From contig JAMZAV010000162.1 in NCBI GenBank assembly GCA_024449915.1, positions 372,001-436,000 of the forward strand: a stretch of 64,000 nt of DNA. The letters run 5' to 3'. Numbering within the stretch: position 1 is the stretch's first letter; every line of letters starts with the position of its first letter. Positions 44,203 through 55,371 of this stretch are shown piece by piece. The stretch comes from Sweltsa coloradensis (taxonomy: Eukaryota > Arthropoda > Insecta > Plecoptera > Chloroperlidae). The notes beneath the pieces are model-generated. The model ran no database searches, was not told where the DNA came from, and saw only the letters and a program-made list of their open reading frames with translations. Position numbers and translations under genes: made by a program.

Positions 44203-45462
44203 TATTATTATGTACCATCATGCCAAATTTCATGATGATAACTCATTCGGTGCCTTCATGGTGAATGCTGGAAATCAAGGTAAAAATAATAAAACTATTA
44301 GGGATGGGGGTTGAAAAAATGTGGTTTAGAAAATGAGAATAGGCCAATTGGGTTAAAACACATTAAAACATAATTTACTAATTTGAATAAAAATTCAATT
44401 TTGGGTTAGAGCTATGAATTATTCCAATTTTAGGGGGTGTTGGGGGTGGAATATCGCTTGCCTCTCGGCGAATTATTTTTCATTTTAGTATGTACCATAT
44501 GCCAAATTTCATGCTGATAAGTTAACTCATTACGTGCCTTCATGGTGAATGCTGGAAATCAAGGTAAAAATAATATAAACTATAAGGGATGGGGGTTGAA
44601 AAAATGTGGTTTAGGAAATGAGAATAGGCCGATTGGGTTAAAACACATTAAAACATAATTTTAATAACTAATTTGAATAAAACATCAATTTTAGATTAGA
44701 GCAAACGAATTATTCCAATTTTAGGGGGTGTTGGGGGCAGAATATCGCTTGCCTCTCAGCGGATTTTTTTTCATATTATTATGTACCATCATGTCAAATT
44801 TCATGATGATAACTCATTAGGTGCCTTCGTGGTGAATGCTGGAAATCAAGGTTAAAAATAAAATAATATAAACTATTAGGGATGGGGGTTGACAAAATGT
44901 GGTTTATATAATGAGAATAGGCCGATTGGGTTAAAACACATTAGAACATAATTTTAATAACTTATTTGATTAAAAATTCAATTTTGGGTTAGAGCTATGA
45001 ATTATTTTAATTTTAGGGGATGATTTAGGGTGGTTGGGGGTGGAATATTGCTCGTCTCTCGGCGGAAGTATGCGAGTCTGAGGTACATCTAAGTGTGGTC
45101 CAAGTTTCATAGTTCTAAGATGTACCGTTTTCTCTGTAGGCTCTTATTCTCTGGCAGAATCCCCCCCCCCCCCAACCAACCAACCAACCAACCAACCAGC
45201 CAGCCGGAAGATTTTCGTCTATTTTTATGCACTTTTTTAACACAGAACGGGTTATCGGATCAGGCTGATTTTTTTTTGGTATGTCATGGACCACACAACA
45301 GGTCATATACCGAGTTTCAAGATTGTAAATCTTTTGGGACGGCGTGTGCAGATAGCTGAAAACCCTCCAACTCGGGTAGGAGTAAACAGGTCGAGTTATT
45401 CGTACCTACTAGCAGTCGCGTGCGCTTGGCTGCGGGCTAACGACCGTCGCCCTAGATGGTGA
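44203..45462 (+). repeat. Repeat family Q, copy 3, right part, with about 260-300-bp tandem units
   Basis: Three tandem units start at about 44205, 44488 and 44776 ('tatgtaccatcatgccaaat', 'ggaaatcaaggtaaaaataa', 'ggttgaaaaaatgtggttta'). They are followed by 'gtggtccaagtttcatagtt', a C-tract plus (CCAA)n, 'ataccgagtttcaagattgt' and the terminal hairpin-like 'cgaccgtcgccctag'. Confidence 0.8.
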
Positions 45463-46245
45463 TATAAAAAACAAATTTTGTTTTAAAAACCTAAATGTTG
45501 TGTTTTTTTGCAATTTCACAAAAATTGTTTAAAACGTTACTAAAAAAACAAAAATCCAAAAGGGATGACATCTATTCCAAAAGTTCAATCGATCATTGTG
45601 ACCCAAGAATCGATTCAGAATTGATTCTCAAACAAAAAATAGATTTGTACGCACTGTTATTTTGGTGAACTATATCCGCGGAGTCCATGTTACGCGTCGT
45701 TATTTTGGCGGTCTATTTCCGTGAAGCCATTGACGTCACGAAATGCTACTACGTTGTTGTCTGTTTACTGTACCGCCTGCTGCTCGCGTAATGTTTGGTC
45801 TAGACCGGCACCTCCACAAAAATTCGCGTAAATACTGGAACACATTTTGCACACTAAAAGGTTAAATTTCGCGAGTTAATGCGCATTTTGAGCAGTTTTA
45901 TACCATTTTGTTAGTTATTTCACGCTATACGCGAGATTATGCAAAATTCGTGTTTTCAAAATGTGTTTTTTCCATCTCTAAATGATGTAATTCGTCGACA
46001 ATATTACATTTTAGGCAATAAAATGGACATTAAAAAAATGCAAATTTTGTTATCGCCATTTTTCACTGCCTCTACCTATAGGCAATGAAAACAAAAAATA
46101 ACTTTTGAATTGACTCAAGTCCCCATAATTTCACATTTTTCATGTCCTCAAACGTTATCGTGGAGCTAAACAAGTCCCCACGACACCAATAGCGACTTGT
46201 GACAAAAACACGGATCAGAACAGGTAGTGCGAACAAACGAATGGT
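45463..46245. other. TFIIS intron 3, repeat N copy 3 (inverted) and unassigned sequence
   Basis: 45590-45790 resembles repeat N on the other strand. The remainder shows no gene. Confidence 0.4.
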
Positions 46246-47032
46246 CATAGGTGTACGCAGAGATTTTACAATGGGGGGGGCCACAGGCATGGGCGCCAGC
46301 AGGAATTTTGGCAGAGGGGGGCAAAATTTACAATTTGTACTTTCGTTGGGCAAGCACAGGGAGTTTGGGGGGCCAACAACAGCGCCGCAGACAAAATATT
46401 TGAAAATCAGGTTTTTAAAATGCGTTTGGTGGGTTTTAGAAAAAAGTAGTGGACTGAATACAATACCAAAATTAAGTAATTTTTGTGCAGTCGATACTCG
46501 AAACTAGAAAACCACCCAAAGGAATCTTAAAGGAAACCTTAAAAAAAAATCCTCATACTTTCTAATTTTTTAATTTTAGTTTCAACTTATTGTTGATATA
46601 GGCCTAGGCCTAAATACTGAAATTTTTATTTCATGTGCTTTGTCCAGGGGGGCGAGGGGCAAGTTTCCCCACACTTCACACTTCCGCACGGGATTGCCAT
46701 ACCAACTGGGGATCGGCGGCTGCGGAGCAGGGATAGGGGGAGGGTCTGGGGCATAGCCCCAGCCTCCCGAGGCGACATGTTTTTGGGGGTTAACTTTTTT
46801 TGGGGGAGGGCTTAAAATGTATTTGAGAGAAATTATTTACACTTAATACCTTATGGCATTTTTGTTATAAACTTATTTTAAAGTGAGATGACGAGAGAAA
46901 AAGGTAGGTATGATTCAGGAGGGCCTAGACATTTTTCAATTTTTTATCAATTATTAAACGTGATTAGTTATTTTGATAACATTTCTAGGCCTAATGGGGG
47001 GGGCCTTGCCCCCCCCCCTGTGCACACCTATG
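46246..47032. mobile_element. hAT-like non-autonomous element (787 bp)
   Basis: Ends CATAGGTGTACGCAGAG and (inverse) CATAGGTGTGCAC, each followed inward by a G/C homopolymer. Flanks CGAATGGT (46238-46245) and CGAGTGGC (47033-47040) match at 6 of 8 positions, consistent with an old hAT duplication. The interior is unusually GC-rich (46640-46790) but has no recognised coding. Confidence 0.6.
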
Positions 47033-47249
47033 CGAGTGGCCCTTGCACTTGGTCTTCCGAGGGAAAAAACTGTTGTAGCTATCTTAGACAGAGAGGAGGA
47101 AGTCACCACCAAATTAGCTAACAAGCTAACAATGAGCAATACTTCTGATAGTGCCCCATTATCTATGCCTCATATGCTTATATTATTTAAATTTTACATA
47201 CTATTGACATATATATGTTTAACCTTGGCTTTATAGTAGGCAACTATGA

Positions 47250-47340
47250 CGCTGTTATGTTAGTACTTAAGACAGATATTAAAGTAATGGCATAGCCCGG
47301 ACAGCTAAGGTCCCGGGTTCGATTCCCGGTGAAGTCACTT
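47250..47340 (+). repeat. tRNA-like 3' half (T-arm and pol III terminator)
   Basis: CCGGGTTCGATTCCCGG forms a perfect T-arm, then GTGAAGTCAC and a TTTTTT run. No matching 5' acceptor strand or convincing box A was found, so this is a tRNA-derived remnant and not an annotated tRNA. Confidence 0.45.
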
Positions 47341-47430
47341 TTTTATTTCTGTCTAAAGTACATACTAATATATCTATATATTATTATGTTTTCTCCGTGA
47401 CTAGAATGTAGATGTCAACAAATCACTTAC

Positions 47431-47639
47431 TTCTGCGGTCATCACTGCAAGTCGACTCGCGGGTAATGCTCCAACTAGGAAGTTCATTCTGAGACCTGGG
47501 TTCTTCGTATCTTTCAGGTTGGAAACGCGGCTTCTCACTCTGTTCTTGTACCGTATGTCCGTATTGTGAAATTCTTGGAAAATGCTTTCTTCTAGTTCTT
47601 CGCCCAACTCTTCTGGTGTAGCACAACCTTCTGGAACAT
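47431..47639 (-). CDS. TCEA1: TFIIS exon: central domain
   Basis: Donor GAA|gtaagt at 47430. Of two possible acceptors, the one after 'gttcttgttcag' (exon start 47639) is chosen because it restores phase with the previous exon (G|AT = Asp). The more distal 'tatattag' does not. It encodes [20 protein letters not shown], then [40 protein letters not shown] and [18 protein letters not shown] and L-K-D-x-K-N-P are diagnostic of the TFIIS central domain. Confidence 0.95.
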
Positions 47640-47984
47640 CTGAACAAGAACTTTCTGTTTGGTACCTAATATAATATGTAATGTTCAAATAAATGACTTA
47701 CATGATACACTACAAATACAATGCATGACATGGAAACTATTTTAATATGCCTAGTCTATCTAGTCTTACAAAGGCAAGTCGAGCGAGACGCCGTTATGAT
47801 GTCATCTGTAAAATGTCTTGTTTGTTCGATCCCATACGGCCGAACAGATTGAGCTGAAATTTTAAACAGATATTCGTGACCAGTGTACTGAGAACTGCTA
47901 AAAGAGCTAAATCCATTGTGATTTAAACCCACAAGAAATAATAAATTGTAAAAAAGTCTGGAAATGTGTAGTATGTAAATTTAG

Positions 47985-48203
47985 GGTCCATGTTCATTAA
48001 CGGGACCCCTGGAACGTGAAAAGTAGATTAGTGGGGTTGGGGGGGGGGCCTAGCTGACCATGGCAAGGCACTTCATTCTCCATTCAGTGGGGTTGGGGGG
48101 GGGAGAATGAAGTGCCTTGCCATGGTCAGCTAGGCCCCCCCCCCAACCCCACTAACCAACTTTCCTTTTTTGGGGGGTCCCTATAATGAACAAGTACCAA
48201 ATT
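47985..48203. repeat. Hairpin MITE-like insertion in family D
   Basis: The two arms 48028-48081 and 48102-48155 are inverse copies of about 53 bases (shared: gacCatggcaaggcacttca). Outer parts 'gttcattaacgggacccc' and 'ggggtccctataatgaac' are also inverse. It is absent from the other D copies. Confidence 0.8.
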
Positions 48204-48492
48204 TAACAACAATGCTTTTGTTCTTGAAGAAAACCATTTTATCGAATCATTTTTTTAATGTCAGGCAGTGAATGCACTGCAATGACCAAGTTCAATATAA
48301 AATGGATTGTAGGCCTACCGAATCTTGCACACTCAAGATAACCCAAAATTCTGCTCGGAAATTGAGTAAACCTTGCAATCTTTACTCATATTTTGTACTG
48401 GCTATGTTTCCATAGTACTGTATATGGATTTCAAAACATGTTCTATTTTTTAATACAATTCAGAAATAACAAAATCTAACCCTAGGGCACTG

Positions 48493-48552
48493 GTGTTTGA
48501 ACCCGGATAACCCACATTCTGGGTATACAGGTGCCTTAGCCAACTATAGACT
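48493..48552 (-). repeat. tRNA-like module of family D, copy 2
   Basis: Minus strand: tagttggctaaggcacctg (box A-like) and GGGTTCAAAC (box B-like). It abuts the inner CTAGGAAAACGCC block exactly as in the other two D copies. Confidence 0.55.
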
Positions 48553-48692
48553 AGGAAAACGCCAAAGTCATTGTTAGAAGATTGAGCGAGTCTTGAGTTG
48601 AGTACCCGGGACATTTTTGCATTTAAGTTCATTGATATATAAGGGGTAAGGTATAAATGATAGTTTTTTTTTAGTTTAGTTGGTATAAGGGA

Positions 48693-49562
48693 CAACAAGG
48701 TAAAGATGGAGGAAACAGAGGAGGTAGAGGTTATTCTGTTTGCCGATGATTTTGTGGCATGGTCAGAGTATGAGGAGGTACTCCAGAGATACACAGACCT
48801 CTGGAAGAGGCACATTGAAGAGGCCAGCATGAAGATAAGTGTGAGCAAGAGCAAGGTTGTTACTATGCCAGGAGAAGGAGACGTAAGGAACTATCATGCA
48901 GAGATCAAGATTGGAGAAGAAACCCTGGAAGTGGTGGAGAGTTTTGGATACCTAGGAAGTGAAATAATGGCAAGCGGGAAGATGAAAAAGAAAATTACCA
49001 ACAGAATACAAAAGGCCAGTAACTTCTACCAGTGTGTAAAAGGCTTGGTGTGGGATAGGGAAATACCCAGACAGGGCAAGATGACACTATACAAGACCTA
49101 CGTTATAACGATCCTCACATATGCGGCAGAAACCTGGACTATGGGTGATAGAGAAGAAAGCCAAATACAGGCGGCGGAGATGAGATTCCTGAGGAGAACA
49201 GTGGGCAAGACAAGAAGAGATAGAATTAGTAATACGAACATCAGAGAGATGCTTGGGGTGGAGAAGTTAGGTGGCAGGATGGGAAGGACACGGCTGAGAT
49301 AGTTTGGGCATATGAAACAAATGACGGAAGAGAGGATGCCCAGGAGAATGTATGAGAAAAGGATTGAAGGAGGAAGAAGAAGGGGGAGACCAAGAAAGAG
49401 ATGGAAGGAGACCATAGCAAGAGACCTACATAATAGAGGAGAGAGCTGGTAAGATGTGGCAGAGACACAATTGTGGGAGGATAGAAAGAAGTGGAAGAAT
49501 TTGGTTGCAAAACCCAAGCTGACCCTGCTAGAAGTAGGAAACGGCGATGGATAATGATGATG
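48693..49562 (+). mobile_element. 5'-truncated copy of the RTE-like LINE
   Basis: Contains only the 3' part of the LINE described at 34.3-38.2 kb, from just upstream of FADDFVAW to the TGATGATGA tail. It is flanked by AAGGGA on both sides (48687-48692, 49563-49568), and the empty site is seen in family D copy 1 at 58951-58970. This is the classical outcome of target-primed reverse transcription. Confidence 0.9.
48706..49302 (+). pseudogene. LINE reverse transcriptase C-terminal fragment
   Basis: Keeps FADDFVAWSEYEEVLQRY, SKSKVVTMPGEGD, FGYLGSEIM and AAETWTMGDREE in one frame of 198 residues. TAG at 49300-49302 replaces the Trp of LRWFGH found in the first copy. The frame continues after the stop to about 49550 (RGRPRKRWKETIARDLHN). 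Confidence 0.88.
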
Positions 49563-49695
49563 AAGGGAGCATCAACTGTAAGGTCACCCATACTGTCTAG
49601 ATCCAACCTTAGGTAGGGGCAGGATAGGGAATGATACCGGGTACTCAACACATGACTCACTCGCTCATCTTACAACTACTTTGGCGTTTTCCTAA

Positions 49696-50442
49696 TACTT
49701 AACTTACTACAAGTTCAAAGAAGAAGGAACATTTGAAAAACCCACAAAATTTGGGATGGCAGAGAAATAGAATACAGCAATCAGTGTGTTCATATCATTA
49801 TCATTAAGTACATTAACAAATTATTATTTTTTTAATTTTTTATATTTCCATAACAATTGGATGAAATAGATAATGTTATCGAATTTAGAAAATTATCTAT
49901 GTACTGCCTGCATCATATTTTCAATCAATTCCAAATAATCTATTCATCATTCAACCATGGAGTTTAAATAGTACTGTTGTAGACGCAGGTGTGTGGTGGG
50001 CGGTGTACGAGATAGTACACCATGTCACGCAGGCACAGTCCGACATATTTGTTGTGTTTAAGACAGTGTTGACGCTCTAGTTGCATAGTATTGCATTTCA
50101 CACGTTTTTCTTTTGCATATTTTGTGGTAAAATGTATTTCCTGTACCAATTCAGTGGTTATGAATTGTAAATTTGAACCTTATATGTAATTCGTCAACCT
50201 GCTCGTACATAAGAGGTGTTTAAGAATTAGGTTAGGCCTAGGCCTAGTTCACACGTGGTTTCCAAGTAAGAACTTCGTACTTTGTAAATATCATGTGTAA
50301 ATCATAGTAAGTAAATATTGTAAATGTATAGACATAGGCTATTATTCAACGGCAAGTCTATTCCGCGGCCACGATCTCTAGACTAGGCAGGGCTAGGGTC
50401 TACTAGCCCTAACCCATTACGTAAAACCTCCATAAAATACTA
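49696..50442. other. TFIIS intron 2-3 border region, nothing recognised
   Basis: No coding exon or repeat recognised in this part of the intron between the exons at 53626 and 47639. Confidence 0.35.
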
Positions 50443-50450
50443 TTGGCTAT

Positions 50451-51140
50451 TAGGGGTGTGCGGGTACCTGAAATTTTGGGTCGGTTCGGGTATTTAGTAC
50501 CCGAACTGAAGTGCGACAATTTGGAACCGACTTCGGTTCGGTTCCGGGTATTTGAATTACGCGCGCAAGTCACGACTTCTTGCCAGTAGAAGGCTTTCAA
50601 CTTGAACAGTCAGCCGGTCCAGCTGGATTGAATGCGCACTTAGGTCGGCGGGGTCCCCCCATTCCTCTCAGTCGACCTTCCCCACCCTCCCCAACCGTGC
50701 ACAGTCAGCTGTGAAGTGGATCGTACGCGCACCGGTGTGCGCACTCCCCTCCCCACCTCTCAGCCAACTACGACCTTAGCTATGACGAGTTACAACGCCG
50801 CGCAGCTATCTCTCTCGCATTCATTACGCTTATGGGCTAACACACGATGCTGGCAACAGCGCTGGACTTTTATAGATATTTTAGTCCCGTTACGTAGATA
50901 TTTTGTTTTATCATTAATAATCAAGTAATACACGTAAAGACTTCTATTATTTGTCAATTTGATAGATATTTGTATGTTTTTACATAGGCCTGTTGTGTCA
51001 AGTGGTTAATCTCAGTAATCCATAAATTAATGTTTTTATCCATATTTTGATGGAAGCGGAACCGAACCGGAACCGAAAAATCGGGTATTTTACTAACAAG
51101 AACCGGAACCAAAACCAAAACCTGGAACCGCACATCCCTA
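50451..51140. mobile_element. Non-autonomous hAT element (690 bp)
   Basis: Ends TAGGGGTGTGCGGGTACC and (inverse) TAGGGATGTGCGGTTCC, with perfect 8-bp duplications TTGGCTAT at 50443-50450 and 51141-51148. Subterminal 'ggttcggtt'/'aaccgaaccgg' repeats are present on both sides. The GC-rich centre has no recognised gene. Confidence 0.93.
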
Positions 51141-51148
51141 TTGGCTAT

Positions 51149-53625
51149 AAAGATCTATTTAATCCTACCTAATGAACGCGTATAACAATCTTACTCCTTT
51201 CTTGATATAAAATAGGCCTACTGCTTAAAATATAATAATATGATAGTTGTCACTTGTGTATGAACGACTAAGAATTGACGTTCTTTGACATCTTTTGACA
51301 CTGCACACTAACGGCACTGATAGAACGAAACAAATACGCCCGCCAGTTAGTGATCCCGGGAAAAAATTCATGAAATATATTTTTTGAAACTTTCACATTG
51401 AAATATTTATGAATCTTTCCAAAAATATTGAAATAATTGTGAATATTGATAATTTTAGTAAATGAATGATAATTTACAGTCAAGTTATAAAATATTATTG
51501 AGTAATCACTGCATTATTTACAACATGAAAGTTAACAATAGTACTCTTTTAGATGTGTAGGGCCTACATAGTCATCAAAATAAATACTAAGTCACCTAGT
51601 TGAACTAGAAGCATACGCCCCAACCCCTACGCAAAAGGCCATTATGCAGATGCTGGTAGAGGTGGATGGTGTTGTGTAATGCTATCTATCCTGATGTAGG
51701 CATATTAAATGAGTTGAGTTGCTTGTGAAGACTCAGTTGCTTTTTCCCTCACATAACGACCGAGAACCGTATAAAATAAAAATAACTGAATGTATATATG
51801 CTACATTAGGCCTAGCCGAAATGTAAACAAAAAATAATCATAGTTAGGTAAGTACTTAGTAGTAGTAGTAGGTCCCTATTGTAGTACAATGGTGATTCTA
51901 GTCTTGTCACTGTGCATATGCATCCTCGCATCTGTTCGACCTATCGAAATAAATAAGCCCGCAATTCTGGTGATTTTGACTCGACGCAGTCCGAAGACAT
52001 CCAACTTCCACTTTATTTTGATCCTTTTTCTTATTTTTCAGCTTTTGTAGTATGGCTCTTTCCGACCAATTAAATTCTTTTTTGTAAACCCGGGTAATAG
52101 CAGGATTGCAAAAATTTTTTTTTTATAAATGTTTTTTGGGCCTTCATCCATGATGCAGTATTGATGCAAGCCAGCACATGGTATCAAAGTTGCTAGGGAT
52201 GGTTCAAAATAAAATATTTTAAAATCAAACCCCCCATATTGTTAAAAAATATTTTTTAAAATGAATCTTTCAACTTTTTTTGAAATATTTCAATGGTACG
52301 CGAAATATTTCACGTTGAAAATTTCAATTGAAAAATTTAAAAAGAAAAATTTTACCTTCGATCACTACCGCCAGTCAGGAAAACCGAAAAAACAACAAAC
52401 GAGACGCCCTATCTACACTTAAATAGCCCCTTCCCCTCTCAAAAAATCCTGATTCAACCCTCAATTCCTGTTTTTTTCAAAACTAAAATCAAACCATCAC
52501 TACAGTTCAAAATTCCCTTTTAAAAAATTTGGCCTATCCTAGTCTCTACTGGTTATGAGATATTTTTCTAAACTCTCTTTCCTACAGCTATATGCCATTT
52601 CAAAAATATTACTGTAATAAGTTACACAAAAGTAAAATAAAGTAAAAATTTGAACATTTAAGTTTAAAACAGTGTTCAAATTGTCTCCAAAAAGATTTTT
52701 AATGTGTAATTTGCATTCAGCAATCTCAAGTTGTTGAAAAAGACTCCTCATTAATGGTTGTGCATTGAAAAGTGCAAATTCAATACCTACCTACTTATGG
52801 AAGCCATTTTGGAAAATGGCCGCCATATTGAATTTTACGGGTTAAATGGATCGTTACCACAAGTTAAATCGTTTTTAATGTTTCATAGCACAACTGTGGC
52901 GAAGGATTTGCTTGTATCACGATTTCCCATTGAATTTGGGATCCTACTGCAATTAGACGGCGCGGCGCATTGACGCATCCCGTAGCCCGACTCTGTGTCC
53001 TTCAGAACATCATTCTGCGCGATGTATTTGCACTAGAGGGATGATTTATACATACTTGTTTTCAAAAAAACAGCCTTCTCAAATATTTGTTTGAGATTTT
53101 TTGTATTTGCCGCCAAGGAAAAAATCTATAGGCTAAAGAAGGGGAAATGTCCAACAATATTAATAACCAATTTGAAATAGTCATACTCATAAGTTATTAG
53201 AGGTGATACAATAAACAACTTATTTCCTAATAATTTTGAAGAAGGAACCTTCCTGAAAATATTGCACCTTACTTTGATCACATGAAATATTTCTACAGGC
53301 AGTGCCAGGGTAATGTTTGAAGGAACGTAATATTTCTCGTCCGCCATCTTGATGACGTCATTTAGTCACTTTCCCAATCGGTGAATTTCGGTAAACTCGG
53401 CTTTCCTACATCCTTGACTCATGTTCTTTCAATTTCAAGCATCAAAGGTTGGTCACCAAGATCTTGCCACTATTTTGCTTATTTGACGTCTTTTGGGCCA
53501 TTGCGTACTCCCCTATACCTATCCTAGTCTCTATTGGTTATAGTTATAGGGATATTTTACTAAACTCTCTTGTCTACAGCTAAATACGAACAATTATTTA
53601 AAAGAAACAGTAATTAGTTACTTAC
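51149..53625. other. TFIIS intron (between exons 53626 and 47639), no further gene seen
   Basis: Mostly unique AT-rich sequence. Short YY1-like motifs (aaaatggccgccat near 52812; ccgccatcttg near 53341, next to the CRE-like tgacgtca at 53352) stand out, but I see no first exon next to them. Confidence 0.35.
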
Positions 53626-53820
53626 CGCCATCCCCTCGAATTGAAGCGGCAAGAAGTTCACGGCATTTAAGTCTCACAGCATCTGTTGTATTAGACGAAG
53701 CAGGGAACGAAGTGGGAGCATTTTTCTTTTCTTTTTCTTTTGCTTCAATATCTTTTGGTTTTTCTTCTTTCTCTTTTATTTTTTTCGAGCTGGTAGCAGG
53801 TTCTTTAATTGGATTTGAAC
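53626..53820 (-). CDS. TCEA1: TFIIS exon: linker and start of central domain
   Basis: Acceptor ttctcactactag, donor GGCG|gtaagt. After a split Gly codon it encodes a lysine/glutamate-rich linker ([20 protein letters not shown]) and then [19 protein letters not shown] followed by [12 protein letters not shown]. The charged linker is variable in the family; TSFP and VRLKCRE are conserved. Entry and exit phases fit both neighbouring exons. Confidence 0.94.
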
Positions 53821-55060
53821 CTAGTAGTGAGAATTAATTAGTCTGGGGTTATGTTTTATTTTTCCCTGTTGCATGCAAGGACTTTATGGGGAGAAACTAG
53901 AATCTTTCCTCTTTGTGTGGATATACTGCACTTGGCTCTATCTCAAGAATTAATGCAACAGAATGTAGGGATACTATTTCAATTTGCATGTTGAGGTGAA
54001 TTCTACATCAAGATACACTGTTACCAAATCTTACAAACTGAAAATCAAGACCTTTGTCCATGGCTAACAGCACTGTTTGTGACATCTGCCTAGCTGTGTG
54101 GCCAGGTTGCACATTTCAAAGAATAGGTACGTACTACCCTAAACTAGCAAACATAAACTCATTACTCTATCAATCAATTTTATTCCCACCATCAAAACCA
54201 AGTTTTCTATCGTTTTTGCAAAACTATATCATATACGGCAGACATCAAATGATGTAGGCCTACACAAAGAGGTACAAAGAGAATAACCGTGAGTCACATG
54301 AGTGACTATTTTTAAGAAGTGACAATACAATCTCTTCCCGCCGTGCTAGTCCAGAAGCAGAACTTATTTTATCTGTCAGTGTGGGCAATGGGCATCATTT
54401 AACAAAGTTTGTTATTTTGCACCATATCCCAAGAAATCCGTCAAAAATCTAACAGGAGTTGCAATTATCCACTCTCGACATCAGGAATGATGGCTCAGGA
54501 CTTAAAGCGTCCTTAGCAGTCTCCCCATTGCATGCATATTGCATACATACTTACCTACATCACAATGCATACTTTTCAGATATTGCACCAAACCTCACAA
54601 AAATGCATACATTTACAGTGATAAAAATGTAATTTTAAAAAAACTCAAAGACACACATCTGTCACATGTCTCCTTGATTGGAATTTAAATTTAATTTTCT
54701 ACTGCGCTGCCCACACACAGGGTGTTTACACCTTACACCTTATGTGGGCTTCTTTTTTTCTCACAAGAATGTTAATGTGCAGTGGTGTATGTATTGTTAT
54801 TTGTTATATTGCAAGGTAAATGGTTTAATGTATGTAAAAAAAGAAATTTTTTTATTGAAATTGAATTGAATTGATTGAATACTATTCACTCAATCTACTT
54901 CTACACAATTTCCTAAACTGTTATAATTAAGGCAGTAAGCCAAACAAAAAATAAAAACTCAATGGGCTTAGACAATGTACATATCACTATCAGTTACACT
55001 TGTAAAGAAATGCATAATGTACAATTATTGTACATTGCAGACCTGCTTTGCCTAATAATA
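53821..55060. other. TFIIS intron 1 in this window, right of exon 53626-53820; nothing recognised
   Basis: No coding exon, RNA gene or shared repeat recognised up to the Helitron-like fragment at 55061. Confidence 0.35.
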
Positions 55061-55187
55061 CTAGGAAAACGCTAAAGTCCCGTCGCGTTGATGGATGAGC
55101 TTTTTTGTAAGTTTTTAGTTTGCGTTAGATCCATTTACTTATCAAGTGCCTTTTGAACGCATTGTTGGTGATTGTTATCAAGTTTCT
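55061..55187 (-). mobile_element. Helitron-like family B 3' fragment
   Basis: CTAGGAAAACGCTAAAGTCC and 'gcgttgatggatgagc' give the 3' end on the minus strand. It is truncated after about 125 bases where an AAT tract begins. Confidence 0.8.
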
Positions 55188-55260
<73 letters not shown>

Positions 55261-55262
55261 TA
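55188..55262. repeat. (AAT)n microsatellite
   Basis: About 24 AAT units followed by AACAAT. Confidence 0.95.
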
Positions 55263-55371
55263 AAGATGAATGAGCGGAATATCCCATTTTTTCAGAGAGA
55301 CTAAAAATTGCTAAAATCATTCCTGTCTTTAAAAAAGAACACAATGCCTCTTAGTAACTATAGACCCATGC

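Larger units (their letters stand above)
47766..49695 (+). mobile_element. Helitron-like family D, copy 2, with nested hairpin and LINE
   Basis: Starts near 'aaggcaagtcgagcgaga' and ends 'ggcgttttcCTAA'. Shares 'acagattgagctgaaatttt' and 'ttgtgatttaaa' with copy 1 (58240-59555), then the tRNA-like module (48493-48550, minus), the inner inverted 3'-end-like block (48553 onward) and the outer 3' end. A 5'-truncated LINE occupies 48693-49562. Confidence 0.75.

Noticed and set aside
47640..47673. Alternative acceptor for the TFIIS central-domain exon after 'tatattag'
   Set aside because: Gives the wrong phase with the upstream exon. The acceptor at 47640/47639 restores GDVPEGC and family alignment.
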